The position numbers and the translations under genes were made by a program. Under the pieces are notes generated by a model. That model was given only the letters and a program-made list of their open reading frames with translations. It made no database searches and was not told the DNA's origin. A stretch of DNA of 44,558 nucleotides. Source: Formosa algae. Its GTDB lineage: Bacteria; Bacteroidota; Bacteroidia; Flavobacteriales; Flavobacteriaceae. Numbering within the stretch: the stretch's first letter is position 1; each line of letters starts with the position of its first letter. Below, piece after piece: positions 17,581 through 26,661 of this stretch. The stretch is taken from positions 1 through 44,558 of the forward strand of contig NZ_LMAK01000041.1 of assembly GCF_001439665.1 (NCBI RefSeq). Direction: 5' to 3'.

Positions 17581-17880
17581 CAGTTTTTTTAAGGTTCTGT
17601 AGCTTCCGCCGTTAGTGGCTTCAATACCATTTATTAATAAATATTTTACTGCTTTAGCAGATCTTACACCGCTGGCACAACACACAATAAATGGTTTTTG
17701 TGTAGTTTTTAAGGTCGTTACCTTTTGTTGTAAATCGTCTATAGGGATATTTTCAGAGCCAATAATATGTCCGTTTTTATATTCTTTTTTTGTACGAACA
17801 TCTAAAATTATGGCACCTCTAGATTTAAAATCTTCTATGTCCCGTTTTTGTTTTCTGAATAAAAAATCGAGTAAACCCAT
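17575..17880 (-). CDS. Rhodanese-like domain protein
   Basis: This 101-residue single-domain rhodanese has the N-terminal substrate-site stretch AIILDVRTKKEYKNGHI and the active-site loop CCASGVRS, whose Cys would carry the persulfide, followed by a C-terminal NGGSYRTLKKLL. Such cytoplasmic proteins move sulfane sulfur between donors and acceptors. There is no signal peptide. The 3' end overlaps the convergent DUF4230 gene by 6 bases. The physiological partner is not evident from the neighbours. Confidence 0.92.
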   Translation of the reverse strand: MGLLDFLFRKQKRDIEDFKSRGAIILDVRTKKEYKNGHIIGSENIPIDDLQQKVTTLKTTQKPFIVCCASGVRSAKAVKYLLINGIEATNGGSYRTLKKLL

Positions 17881-17986
17881 TCCTTTTTTTATAAAAATAC
17901 GAGTTTTATTAGGAAAAATAAAGCATTCTAAGTCGTAAATTAAAAATTTCAGTATCTTCGATTTTCAATACTTAGTCAAATAAATC

Positions 17987-18745
17987 ATGGAAAAATCTTT
18001 TGTAAAACAAGTCGTATTTGAAGGAGTAAGTACGATTACTTTTTACAATCCGCCACATAATGCATTGCCAAGTCACTTACTTAAAAAATTAGAAGAAGAG
18101 ATTGTTATCGCGGGAAATAATGATGCCGTTCAGGTTGTTATTTTGGAAAGTGGAGGCGATAGAACATTTTGTGCGGGTGCTAGTTTTATTGAATTGATAA
18201 ATATTGAAACTGAGGCAGAAGGGCTGCAGTTTTTCTCTGGTTTTGCAAAAGTGATTAATGCTATGCGTAACTGTCCGAAGTTTATTGTTTGTCCTGTACA
18301 AGGCAAAACTGTAGGCGGCGGAGTTGGTATTGCAGCAGCAGCAGATTATTGTTTGGCAACACAATTTGCTTCTATAAAATTAAGCGAATTAAGTATTGGA
18401 ATTGGGCCTTTTGTAATCGAACCAGCAGTTAGCCGTAAGATAGGAGGAACAGCAATGGCTGAAATGACTATTAATGCAGAGCAATTTTACGATCCACAAT
18501 GGGCGAAACAAAAAGGCTTATATGCTGATGTTTTTGAATCTAAAGCGACCTTGCATGAGGCCGTAAATAATTTGGTTAAGAAGTTAAAAACTTATCATCC
18601 GGAAGCTATGCAAGCCATGAAATCTGTAATGTGGAAAGATACGGCACATTGGGATGATTTACTTATTGAGCGAGCTAAAATAAGCGGACGCTTAGTTTTG
18701 AGCCCGTTTACAAAGCGTGTATTGCAGAAGTATAAAACAACATAA
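17987..18745 (+). CDS. Enoyl-CoA hydratase/isomerase family protein
   Basis: This 252-residue crotonase-fold protein has the oxyanion-hole segments FCAGASF (around 61-67) and GKTVGGGVGIA (about 106-116). By alignment from memory to rat enoyl-CoA hydratase, both catalytic glutamates are kept: Glu134 in KLSELSIG and Glu159 in GTAMAEMTI. It therefore looks active on a CoA thioester, probably as a hydratase, but the substrate cannot be read from sequence. There are no fatty-acid or phenylacetate degradation genes nearby, and it appears to be transcribed alone. Confidence 0.9.
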   Translation: MEKSFVKQVVFEGVSTITFYNPPHNALPSHLLKKLEEEIVIAGNNDAVQVVILESGGDRTFCAGASFIELINIETEAEGLQFFSGFAKVINAMRNCPKFIVCPVQGKTVGGGVGIAAAADYCLATQFASIKLSELSIGIGPFVIEPAVSRKIGGTAMAEMTINAEQFYDPQWAKQKGLYADVFESKATLHEAVNNLVKKLKTYHPEAMQAMKSVMWKDTAHWDDLLIERAKISGRLVLSPFTKRVLQKYKTT

Positions 18746-18866
18746 CACCTCTTTTTGTAAGAATTTTATATGGTTTTCATATACTATCTATGGCTTTACT
18801 ATGGCGTTGGTATTGATTAAGTATATATAAGTTAGTAGGTAGATGAAGCAATCTGAAAAATAGAAA

Positions 18867-18895
18867 TAAAAAAAAAGAACCTATTTCTAGGTTCT
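18867..18895 (-). terminator. Intrinsic terminator of the DUF4136 lipoprotein gene
   Basis: AGAACCTA (18876-18883) and TAGGTTCT (18888-18895) form a perfect 8-bp stem with a 4-base loop. On the minus strand it is followed by nine T's (plus-strand A's at 18867-18875). It lies 31 bases after the stop at 18926. Confidence 0.85.
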
Positions 18896-18925
18896 AAGCA
18901 CTATTTCTCTTTTTCAATGAAAAAT

Positions 18926-19477
18926 TTAATTTTTTAATTCAGGCGGATAATTATCAATAATCTTAGCAACAAACTCTTGAATACGTTCTTCTTTCTTATT
19001 CATATTATCGTTTAAAACGCCAGTACCAACACCTTGCCAAATCAATTCTTTTTTGTTAGCATCTATTAAGTCTATGTATAATGTACCTTCTGTAGATCGT
19101 GTAACCGAAGTATTATTAAAATTGTTGTAATAATATGGACTCCATCCCCAACCATAACCATAAGGGCCCCAGCCCATATTGTTACTGTATACATTTACCT
19201 GTTCTCTAGCTTTAGTAAAAATACTAATTAACAAATCAGGATTTTCAGATTTTACAAAGCCTTTAGCTGTAAGTTCAGCTTCAATAGCATGAAGTATACG
19301 GCGTTTATCTATATCATTAATTTCTGCTTTATCAATACCTGTTTTATAAAAAGCGAATGTTTTATATTGATTAAAGTCTGTGGTTTTATCAAAATCAGAA
19401 GCGACCTTTACAGAGCTACATGAGCTTACTATTAAAAGTAAAGCTAATACCGGAACAAATTTTAAGATGTTTTTCAT
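18926..19477 (-). CDS. DUF4136-domain lipoprotein
   Basis: This 183-residue protein has a signal peptide and lipobox LIVSSC with Cys20, followed by a DUF4136 domain: VASDFDKTTDFNQYKTFAFY near the start, then ELTAKGFVKSENPDLLISIF and a C-terminal TEGTLYIDLIDANKKELIWQ block. A Tyr/Gly/Asn-rich insert (GWGPYGYGWGWSPYYYNN) interrupts the domain, as is common in this family. It is predicted to be anchored in the envelope; function is unknown. It is transcribed alone with a clear terminator. Confidence 0.93.
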   Translation of the reverse strand: MKNILKFVPVLALLLIVSSCSSVKVASDFDKTTDFNQYKTFAFYKTGIDKAEINDIDKRRILHAIEAELTAKGFVKSENPDLLISIFTKAREQVNVYSNNMGWGPYGYGWGWSPYYYNNFNNTSVTRSTEGTLYIDLIDANKKELIWQGVGTGVLNDNMNKKEERIQEFVAKIIDNYPPELKN

Positions 19478-20042
19478 AGGTTTTAGTTTATAAGTTATTA
19501 ATTAAATTATCGTCGAGGTAATTAAGAAGCATGACTTTTAAATTCGGTTTTACTTCCATAGTACGCTACATTGTATATACAGTTTCTTTGTTTTCTGCCC
19601 AACTACGTCTAGCTTTTTCGTTATTTGTAATACAAAACAATGTGGCTTTCAGTGGTCTAGAAGCTTATTTGTTTTTATCAAGAACCATACCAAACCACTA
19701 TTTATAACATCACCCATCCAAAATCATCTCTATTATGGATACTTATCTAAGTTGCGCCTCTAAAAGGAGTACGAATGATATTCTGTATTGTCATAACTGC
19801 TATAGATCACGAACCATCGTGGATGATTGCATGTTTCAGCAATTTTCATTTCTCTGTCTTCATCTGCATGTAATATTTATACTATATAAAGTTGCTAAGG
19901 AATACCATTCCATATGAGACCTTCTAAAAGTTATTTATATCTGTTTTGCTAATCATGATGTGACAAGTAAACATTGTAATCGGTACTCCTAAAGTATAAA
20001 GAGTTTCAATATAATAAAAATGAAATTACGATATAAGCGGTC
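19478..20042. other. 565-base region without a recognisable gene
   Basis: Open frames here are short and none resembles a protein I know. On the minus strand around 19560-19640 a frame is interrupted by a stop within 25 codons. I see no repeat, hairpin with T-run, tRNA or CRISPR structure. It may contain the promoter of the DUF4136 gene or a decayed gene. Confidence 0.5.
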
Positions 20043-20207
20043 TTAAGATTTAAAACTATCTGTTTTTTTATCGTAACCATAGGGGCAATGTCTGCAACCA
20101 CTTTTACAACAATATCCTCGTTTTAGATGGTATTGTTCTGTAAAACAGCGATAACCTTCTGGAGTTAAATAGTAATCGCCTTCTTCTACTGGAATAATTT
20201 TTTTCAT
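20043..20207 (-). CDS. DUF5522 cysteine-rich small protein
   Basis: I set the start at the ATG at 20207, giving 54 residues (MKKIIPVEEGDYYLTPEGYR). The frame is open to 20288, but the promoter element at 20214-20221 lies inside that extension. The protein carries a cluster CCKSGCRHCPYGY with Cys33, Cys34, Cys38 and Cys41 plus His40, and an isolated Cys21; the layout suggests metal or iron-sulfur binding. It matches DUF5522, a short widespread family of unknown function. It is divergent from the small HExxH gene. Confidence 0.88.
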   Translation of the reverse strand: MKKIIPVEEGDYYLTPEGYRCFTEQYHLKRGYCCKSGCRHCPYGYDKKTDSFKS

Positions 20208-20213
20208 GTTATG

Positions 20214-20221
20214 CAAAGATA
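20214..20221 (-). promoter_or_regulatory. Promoter -7 element for the DUF5522 gene
   Basis: The minus strand reads TATCTTTG, matching TAnnTTTG. It ends only 6 bases before the start codon at 20207, so the transcript would have almost no leader. Confidence 0.5.
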
Positions 20222-20256
20222 CTGTAATTTGTGCTGGTTTTTGAAACAGGCTAGTT

Positions 20257-20586
20257 ATGATATTAATTTCAAAATTTTTTATACCCAAGGGATTTCAAGG
20301 TTTAACGTTATATCCGTTTGTGATTTTAAAATACGCAACCTTAAAATCTAATCGTGAATTAATTAATCATGAACGTATTCATTTAAAGCAACAATTAGAG
20401 CTTCTAATTTTTCCTTTTTATGTGCTTTATGGTATAGAATTTTTGGTGCGTTTGGTACAATATAAAAATGGGCATAAAGCGTATAGAAATATTTCTTTTG
20501 AACGTGAAGCGTATATTAACGAAAAAGACCTCAACTATTTAGAGTCGAGGTCTTGGTTTTCTTTTTTTAAGTATTATAAATTATAA
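20257..20586 (+). CDS. Small HExxH-motif membrane-associated protein
   Basis: This 109-residue protein carries a zinc-protease-like HERIH motif (His38-His42) directly followed by a hydrophobic helix (about 46-66, LELLIFPFYVLYGIEFLVRL), and later SFEREAYIN (80-88), where Glu82 or Glu84 could be a third ligand. This layout resembles a minimal gluzincin of the M48/M56 kind, but the protein is far shorter than those families. I do not recognise a named family. It is divergent from the DUF5522 gene and converges on the large T9SS gene with a 2-base gap. Peptidase activity is only a possibility. Confidence 0.75.
   Translation: MILISKFFIPKGFQGLTLYPFVILKYATLKSNRELINHERIHLKQQLELLIFPFYVLYGIEFLVRLVQYKNGHKAYRNISFEREAYINEKDLNYLESRSWFSFFKYYKL
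20525..20562 (+). terminator. Hairpin with T-rich tail inside the 3' end of the HExxH gene
   Basis: AAGACCTC (20525-20532) and GAGGTCTT (20547-20554) form a perfect 8-bp stem with possible inner ACT/AGT pairs, followed by GGTTTTC and a T-run. It lies within the last 20 codons of the coding sequence, the only place available before the convergent gene. Confidence 0.45.
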
Positions 20587-20588
20587 GG

Positions 20589-23500
20589 TTAATAGATTAC
20601 CTTTTGGATTTTAGTTGTGCCGTTACTTAAAGTCGCCTTAACAATTAAAGGACTTTGTGTTGGCGCTAATTGGTCTAGCTTTATCTCGGTAGCATTTAAA
20701 CTATTTGCTTGATATAGTACACGACCAATTATATCGTACACTATAATTTTGTTAATAGTACTTGTTGTTGTGCTTGCTTTAATAAAGTTTTGAGTTGCTA
20801 TAATTTTTAAGTCGGTGTCTGCAATAACATCATCAATACTTAGTGTGCTGTCTTGATAACGTAATATAAAACGATCGTTAAAGGTTCCTATTTCAGATGT
20901 GAATTCGTACGGTGAGTCTCTTAAATTGTGTATAGTGTTTTCGTAAAGGTCTTCTAGATATATGGCTTGATCTGTATTCCCGAAAACCCCATCTAATTTT
21001 TCAATTCCAATAGTAAACTCGTCTTTTTTAAGACTTACAATACCCAAAGGCACTAAATCTGTGTCTTCAAAAGGATTGGCTTTACCTTGTATAATAAAAG
21101 CTTCATCATTTATAATAGAATAAATAGCTGTGTTATTAAAATCCTTAATTATAGCGTCGTAAAGCGCGTCTTTACTATCTAAAGCATCATCAAAATAACC
21201 AATAAGCATACTATGAGCGATGTTTTCGGTATCTATTAAATTCAACCAAATTCTATTTTTTTCACCGCTAGTTCTGTAAAAATCAGAATTAGTATATGTA
21301 GATGCATACGTTCTCATAGCGTTAGTAAATGTTGCCTGACTAGGAGAGCTTGCAGATTCTTGCATTAATACAAAGAAACCTTGTCCGGAGGCTATATAAC
21401 CATCGAAACCAGAAGGTGCAGAGCCAGCCAAGGTATATGTAATATAATCATCAGGATTATAACTTTCAGCTTGATCTGCATAAAAAGGATCGTCGTTTCC
21501 TGAACTAATTTCAGAAGCGTGAGTCCAAATACGAATACCTCCTTCAATAATATCGTCACTATCTGTTAAAAAAGTATCTGCATAAATTGCAGAAGGGTAA
21601 GGGTTTCCAATGAGGTTCCAGTTGTCATCTTCTTTAGTAATAATGGTAGATGAAGCATCTGTATAATTACTTCCGTTATATGTTCCTCTAGTTAAGTTTA
21701 TACTAATTGGACCATTGTTTGGTTTGTCGTATTGAAAAGATGCGGTATAATTATTTCCTCTAATAATATAACCCTTTCCAGGAGTCATAACTGTATTAGA
21801 AACCAAAGACCAATTTCCATATTCATCATCTATAGAAGGTAACCATTCGTAGCGATGAGACGTTGAAGAAATCGCATCGATATTATAGTTCTGAACCGGG
21901 GAAGACCAATATGTGTAATCTGTATTTAAAGTAGTTGTAGATGATCTGTTTACCGTAAATGTTCCTGTAGATGAATTTGTGTCATTGTTAGTTTGTATTA
22001 AACTTGCATTATCGTTGAGTGTCATCTCACCATCGAGTGCTAATTTGTCTTCTATGACTAGGATCGAGGTGTCATTAACATCCCATGATGCATCGCTAGA
22101 AGTTAATGTAAAATCTTCAACAGAAAAGAAACTGTCTCCTTCAATGGTCCCATTTGCACTAGATTCTAAATATCCGTCTTCCATGATTAAAGAACTCTCA
22201 TCTGTAATGTAAATAGGTGAGTTAGAAATTATATACTCTGTTACTTGTAATTCTGCTTCGTTTGATAAGGTAAGTTGAGAGTTGTCTCCCGAGATGGTAA
22301 TAGATTTTGCGTAGGCTATTCCATTAATATCACCTGAAGTATCTACTCCTTTAACTTTTGGATTACTATTTCCATCTAAAGTGTTTATAAAGACACAGCT
22401 TTCTGCTGTAGGAACTCCTTTAGGGTACCAATTGCTTGGTACAAACCAACCAATACCATTATCTCCAACCCATGTTTTGGTACATGTTACTTCGTCTATT
22501 ATTAAAGTATATTCTTCTGCTTGCCCTTCATTAAAATTATCGCATGGTTCTGTCGCAGAATTGTCGTTTGTTTTAATAATACGCATTGTTGTTCTTCCTA
22601 ATGTGGCATCATCTGGAATTACAATGTCTACGGTAAGGCTAATACCATCTGAACCATTAGAATTTGGTAATTCTCCTAATTTAAGTTCTTCATCGTCTTC
22701 ATCAAAGACGTTGTCTTGGTTCCAGTCTATGTAAGCCACAAAGAAGCTTTTGTCATCTCCATTAGTATTACCTTCTAATGTGATTTCGTATGTGCTTCCT
22801 AGATTAACGTTAGCCTCAAGGTCGCAGAAGCGTTCTATAGCATCACTACCATTAATGCTTGCATCTGTAGTGTTATCTATACCCGCAAAGGTTACATGAG
22901 AAATTGGTGCAACATCATCGAAAGCAATGTCACAATCTATAACTGTGTAACCGCAATCGTCAATTTCGTCTACAGATTCTTCAACAGTTAAAGTATAATC
23001 TTCGGCTTGACCTTCATCAAAGGTACTACATGCATCTGTAGCAGAACTACCTTCTGTCTTAATTATACGTATAAGGGTAGTTCCTAATATGGCATCATCA
23101 GGAACTATTATATTCCCAGTAACGCTATTTGAATCGACACCTGTAGAATTTCTAAAATCTCCTATTTTCTGCTCTTCATAAGCATCTTCATCGTCATCAA
23201 ATACACCATCTTGATTCCAATCGATAAAAGCCATAAAGAAATTCTTATTATTACCGTTTGTGTTGCCTTTTACAGTTATTTCGTAAGTCTCTCCTTGAGT
23301 AACTGTTCCTGATATATCACAAAAGGTTTCCACACCTTGACTACCATTTATTGTTTCATCTGTAGCATTATTAATACCTGCGAAGGTAACATTGGTAATA
23401 GGTTCTACAGATGTAAAACTTGTAGTACAATAACTTGAAGAACCGCTATCTCCATACATAGTAATGCGAATGTAGCCGTCACCACCATCGCCTCCCGTGG

Positions 23501-24110
23501 CATTATTATTACCTCTTCTAGTTCCGCCACCACCACCAGCACCAGGACCTCCAGCATAACCATCTCCATTAGAGTTGGCTAAACCACCATCTCCAATTGA
23601 TATTCCATTGTTGTCGTTTGGGGCATCTGTCCCATCGTCTGCAGTATCACTATTGTTATTAGCTTTGTCTCCTCCATTACCACCATTTGCTCCTATCCAA
23701 TCATAAGATGTAGGCCCTTGTGCTTGTATAAAAGATTGATCACCATGATTATTTCCTCCAGTAGTTCCTGCTCCACCTGCTGCTATAGTATAGTTTAATA
23801 TTTCCCCTTCAGCTACACTAATATTACTACTTGAACTGTATTTTCCTGCATCTCCACCGTTACCTCCAGCATTCCTAATAGTACTACCTCCACCAGCACC
23901 ACCAGATCCCCAAACTTCAATATCAATTTTAGTAACACCGCATGGTATTTCGTAAGTTCCTGTTCCTGGTGAGCTTAAATTGACTACGGTCTGTCCGAAT
24001 CCACTAACTCCTATTAATGCAAAGCATAAGACTAAAGTAAATTGCTTAAAAAAAGAAGTTTTAAAAGGGCGTGTTCTCTTAAGAGCACTATGAGTAGTTC
24101 TTTGTATCAT
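20589..24110 (-). CDS. Secreted T9SS cargo protein with Gly-rich domain and two GEVED domains
   Basis: I place the start at 24110 (1173 residues; the frame opens at 24167, but the extra 19 residues precede a complete signal peptide ending GVSGFGQ near residue 40). After the signal comes a Gly/Asn/Asp-rich beta domain (about 45-215). Two GEVED-type domains follow (about 220-375 and 390-545), each with VTFAGI, AFIDWNQDGVFDDDED or AYIDWNQDNVFDEDDE, and GQAEDYTL or GQAEEYTL. A beta-solenoid-like middle (about 550-720) and a conserved region lead to a type A T9SS sorting domain of about 75 residues ending TKIQKVIY. It is expected to cross the outer membrane by T9SS and be surface-attached or released. 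Its C-terminal half is paralogous to the gene at 24400. Adhesin or polymer binding is plausible but unproven. Confidence 0.9.
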   Translation of the reverse strand: MIQRTTHSALKRTRPFKTSFFKQFTLVLCFALIGVSGFGQTVVNLSSPGTGTYEIPCGVTKIDIEVWGSGGAGGGSTIRNAGGNGGDAGKYSSSSNISVAEGEILNYTIAAGGAGTTGGNNHGDQSFIQAQGPTSYDWIGANGGNGGDKANNNSDTADDGTDAPNDNNGISIGDGGLANSNGDGYAGGPGAGGGGGTRRGNNNATGGDGGDGYIRITMYGDSGSSSYCTTSFTSVEPITNVTFAGINNATDETINGSQGVETFCDISGTVTQGETYEITVKGNTNGNNKNFFMAFIDWNQDGVFDDDEDAYEEQKIGDFRNSTGVDSNSVTGNIIVPDDAILGTTLIRIIKTEGSSATDACSTFDEGQAEDYTLTVEESVDEIDDCGYTVIDCDIAFDDVAPISHVTFAGIDNTTDASINGSDAIERFCDLEANVNLGSTYEITLEGNTNGDDKSFFVAYIDWNQDNVFDEDDEELKLGELPNSNGSDGISLTVDIVIPDDATLGRTTMRIIKTNDNSATEPCDNFNEGQAEEYTLIIDEVTCTKTWVGDNGIGWFVPSNWYPKGVPTAESCVFINTLDGNSNPKVKGVDTSGDINGIAYAKSITISGDNSQLTLSNEAELQVTEYIISNSPIYITDESSLIMEDGYLESSANGTIEGDSFFSVEDFTLTSSDASWDVNDTSILVIEDKLALDGEMTLNDNASLIQTNNDTNSSTGTFTVNRSSTTTLNTDYTYWSSPVQNYNIDAISSTSHRYEWLPSIDDEYGNWSLVSNTVMTPGKGYIIRGNNYTASFQYDKPNNGPISINLTRGTYNGSNYTDASSTIITKEDDNWNLIGNPYPSAIYADTFLTDSDDIIEGGIRIWTHASEISSGNDDPFYADQAESYNPDDYITYTLAGSAPSGFDGYIASGQGFFVLMQESASSPSQATFTNAMRTYASTYTNSDFYRTSGEKNRIWLNLIDTENIAHSMLIGYFDDALDSKDALYDAIIKDFNNTAIYSIINDEAFIIQGKANPFEDTDLVPLGIVSLKKDEFTIGIEKLDGVFGNTDQAIYLEDLYENTIHNLRDSPYEFTSEIGTFNDRFILRYQDSTLSIDDVIADTDLKIIATQNFIKASTTTSTINKIIVYDIIGRVLYQANSLNATEIKLDQLAPTQSPLIVKATLSNGTTKIQKVIY

Positions 24111-24306
24111 ACAATTTAGATTTGGATTATTTTTTTGTAAAAATAAGTATTTAAATGTTTTTACCATGTTTTGGAGGGTGAATACTATATTAATTCTTTA
24201 CTTTTTTTTTCATTTTTGCTAATATATGTTGCTTAGCATGAGTTATATACCTTTATACTACATATATGTGTTAGGATTTTTCTTACATTAAAAAATACGT
24301 GACTTA

Positions 24307-24345
24307 AAAAGCCCTTTGCTAATTTTAGTAAAGGGCTTTTGCATT
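24307..24345 (-). terminator. Intrinsic terminator between the two T9SS genes
   Basis: AAAAGCCCTTT (24307-24317) and AAAGGGCTTTT (24330-24340) form a perfect 11-bp stem. On the minus strand the stem runs into T's, about 60 bases after the stop of the 24400 gene. It is nearly symmetric. It implies that the downstream paralogue has its own promoter. Confidence 0.88.
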
Positions 24346-24399
24346 AGAATAGTTGTAATATAAAGTTGATAGGGGATATCACTTTAAAATGTATAGATA

Positions 24400-26658
24400 T
24401 TAATATATCACTTTTTGTGTTTTAGTTGTACCGTTTATTAATGTTGCTTTTACAATTAAAGGACTTTGTGTAGGTGCTAATTGGTCTAATTTAACTTGGG
24501 TAGTATTTAAACCGTTGGCTTGATATAAAACACGGCCTAATATATCGTATACTATAATGCTGTTAATCGTATTAGAGGCAGTGCTTGCTTTTATAAAGTT
24601 TTCAGTCGCTATAATTTTTAAACTACTGTCTGTAATAACATCATCTACACTTAATGTACTGTCTTGATAACGTAATATAAAACGGTCGTTAAATGTTCCT
24701 GCTTCTGATATGAATTCATACGCAGAGTCTTTTAAATTGTGTATAGTATTTTCGTATAAGTCTTCTAAGTAAATGTCTTGATTGTTTTCGAAAGCACCAT
24801 CTGTTTTGCTAATTCCAATGGTATACAGATCTTTAGTTAGTGTAATTATTCCTAAAGGGACTTTGTCTGTATCTAAGAATGGTAAACTACGACCTTGAAT
24901 AACTAAAGGTTCTTCATTTACTAAAGAGTAGATACTCATAATATTATGATCCATAATCACAGCGTCGTATATTGGATCTTTGTCATTTGTAGCACCTTGG
25001 GCATAACCGATAAGCATAGAGTTATAACTTTTCGTTTCATCTGCAGTGAAACTTAACCAAATGCGAGATTTTTGTGTGCTAGTGTCTGTTCTATAAAATT
25101 CAGAATTGGTATAATCTGCATCATAAGTCCGCATGGCATTGGTGAAATTCAGGTTTGTTCCTGAAGTGGCATCATGTCTCATACTTACAAAAAATCCTTG
25201 ACAAGACGCAATATAATCTGAACCAGAACCAGGAGGAGGAGGAGGAACACTAGAGCCTAAACTAGTATATGTAATATAATCTGATGCCGTATAATTTTGA
25301 ACGAAATCTTGATAAAAAGGATCGTCATAATCACCTATCTCTGTACCATGTGTCCAAATTCTGACGCCACCTTCAATAACATTTTCATTTTCTGTTAAGA
25401 ACGTTTCTACGCTAATGGCAGAAGGGTATGGGTTACCTACTAGGTTCCAGTTGTCGTCTTCGTTAGAGACTATGGTGGCAGATGGTCCGTTGCTGTATGA
25501 TCCGGAATTGTAGTCTCCTCTATATACAGGAATAGAAATGGGACCATTATTAATTTTAAAAAATTTGTTTGAATTTGAATCAGAATCGTATTTAATTTCT
25601 GCAGTAAAAGTTTGAGAAAAAGTTGAAGCAGCGCCAGAAGTACCTACTCTTACTATATAGCCTTTACCTATAGTCATTTGTTCTGATGTTTCTTCCCAAT
25701 TTCCAAAATTACTTGTATATTCAGTCGTTGTAGTTGGAATCCATTTATAACGATGTGAAGTATTTGCTATATCCGTAAGTTCAGACCCTTCGACTGGTGA
25801 AGACCAATACACATAATCATAATTTTTAATGTTACTTGCTGTTCGATTTACTATTAAACCACCTGACCAGTAATTATTTGCATATGTGTTTAAATCAGTG
25901 TCTGAAGTTTGTATTAGGCTAGCATTATCATTAAGGGTTATTTTATTCCTTAAATTAATTTCTTCTTCGACTGTTAATGTTGATGTGTCATTAAGAACCC
26001 AAGTTCTACCGTTATCTAATAATTCTAGATTTTTAGTCTGGACATAAGATCCATTTACCAAATTTACGTCTGCTCCAGCATAAAAATCATTGGAGATGTA
26101 GACATTGGTTTCGTCAATTAACCAACTACTATTTGAATTGTAAAAGTTAATATTATTTGCGTAGATATTGCTTAAAACTCCTGTGTCAAAACTTTTGTAA
26201 ACGTTAATATCTTCAGTAATCTTTAATGTTGTTTGATCTATAATTAATGCACCGTTACCTGAATTAGCAAGTTCAAAATTATTAGCTTCTATAGTACTAT
26301 TATCAGCCTCTATATTATTTGTAGTGTAAAGATCTCCACCAACAATAAGTTCACCATCAGAGATATAAATAGGAGAATTCGTGGAGAAATCATTTTGAAC
26401 AGTCAATTCACCTCCATTTTGGATGGTTAAACTACCATTGTGAGCTATAGTGATAGATTTTGCTACAGCATTAATGCCATCAATAATTGGATATCGAGAA
26501 GGGTAATTAATTACTACATCTGTATTAATAGTAGGTAAACTGTTAGGGCTCCAATTGCTCGTGTTGTTCCAATTTGTATCCGAGTTACCTGTCCAGGTCT
26601 GCCCAAAAGCGGTAATACTCAATATTCCAAAAATTAGAAATAAATACAGGCGTTTCAT
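24400..26658 (-). CDS. Secreted T9SS cargo protein, paralogue of the downstream gene
   Basis: I place the start at 26658 (752 residues), where a clean signal peptide begins (MKRLYLFLIFGILSITAFGQ). The frame opens at 26769, but the promoter element at 26748-26755 lies inside that extension. The mature protein starts with a WTGNSDTNWNNTSNWSPN block, followed by a beta-solenoid-like region of short repeats with SITI, LTVQND and YISD steps (about 50-290). A WSSPVEGSEL region, an EDDNWNLVGNPYPSA motif and a type A T9SS sorting domain ending TKTQKVIY follow. It lacks the Gly-rich and GEVED domains of its neighbour. Surface display by T9SS is expected; the ligand is unknown. Confidence 0.9.
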   Translation of the reverse strand: MKRLYLFLIFGILSITAFGQTWTGNSDTNWNNTSNWSPNSLPTINTDVVINYPSRYPIIDGINAVAKSITIAHNGSLTIQNGGELTVQNDFSTNSPIYISDGELIVGGDLYTTNNIEADNSTIEANNFELANSGNGALIIDQTTLKITEDINVYKSFDTGVLSNIYANNINFYNSNSSWLIDETNVYISNDFYAGADVNLVNGSYVQTKNLELLDNGRTWVLNDTSTLTVEEEINLRNKITLNDNASLIQTSDTDLNTYANNYWSGGLIVNRTASNIKNYDYVYWSSPVEGSELTDIANTSHRYKWIPTTTTEYTSNFGNWEETSEQMTIGKGYIVRVGTSGAASTFSQTFTAEIKYDSDSNSNKFFKINNGPISIPVYRGDYNSGSYSNGPSATIVSNEDDNWNLVGNPYPSAISVETFLTENENVIEGGVRIWTHGTEIGDYDDPFYQDFVQNYTASDYITYTSLGSSVPPPPPGSGSDYIASCQGFFVSMRHDATSGTNLNFTNAMRTYDADYTNSEFYRTDTSTQKSRIWLSFTADETKSYNSMLIGYAQGATNDKDPIYDAVIMDHNIMSIYSLVNEEPLVIQGRSLPFLDTDKVPLGIITLTKDLYTIGISKTDGAFENNQDIYLEDLYENTIHNLKDSAYEFISEAGTFNDRFILRYQDSTLSVDDVITDSSLKIIATENFIKASTASNTINSIIVYDILGRVLYQANGLNTTQVKLDQLAPTQSPLIVKATLINGTTKTQKVIY

Positions 26659-26661
26659 ATT

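Noticed and set aside
19735-19917. 60-codon plus-strand open frame in the gene-poor stretch
   Set aside because: Composition is unlike neighbouring proteins (many Cys, Tyr, His), with no promoter and no recognised similarity.
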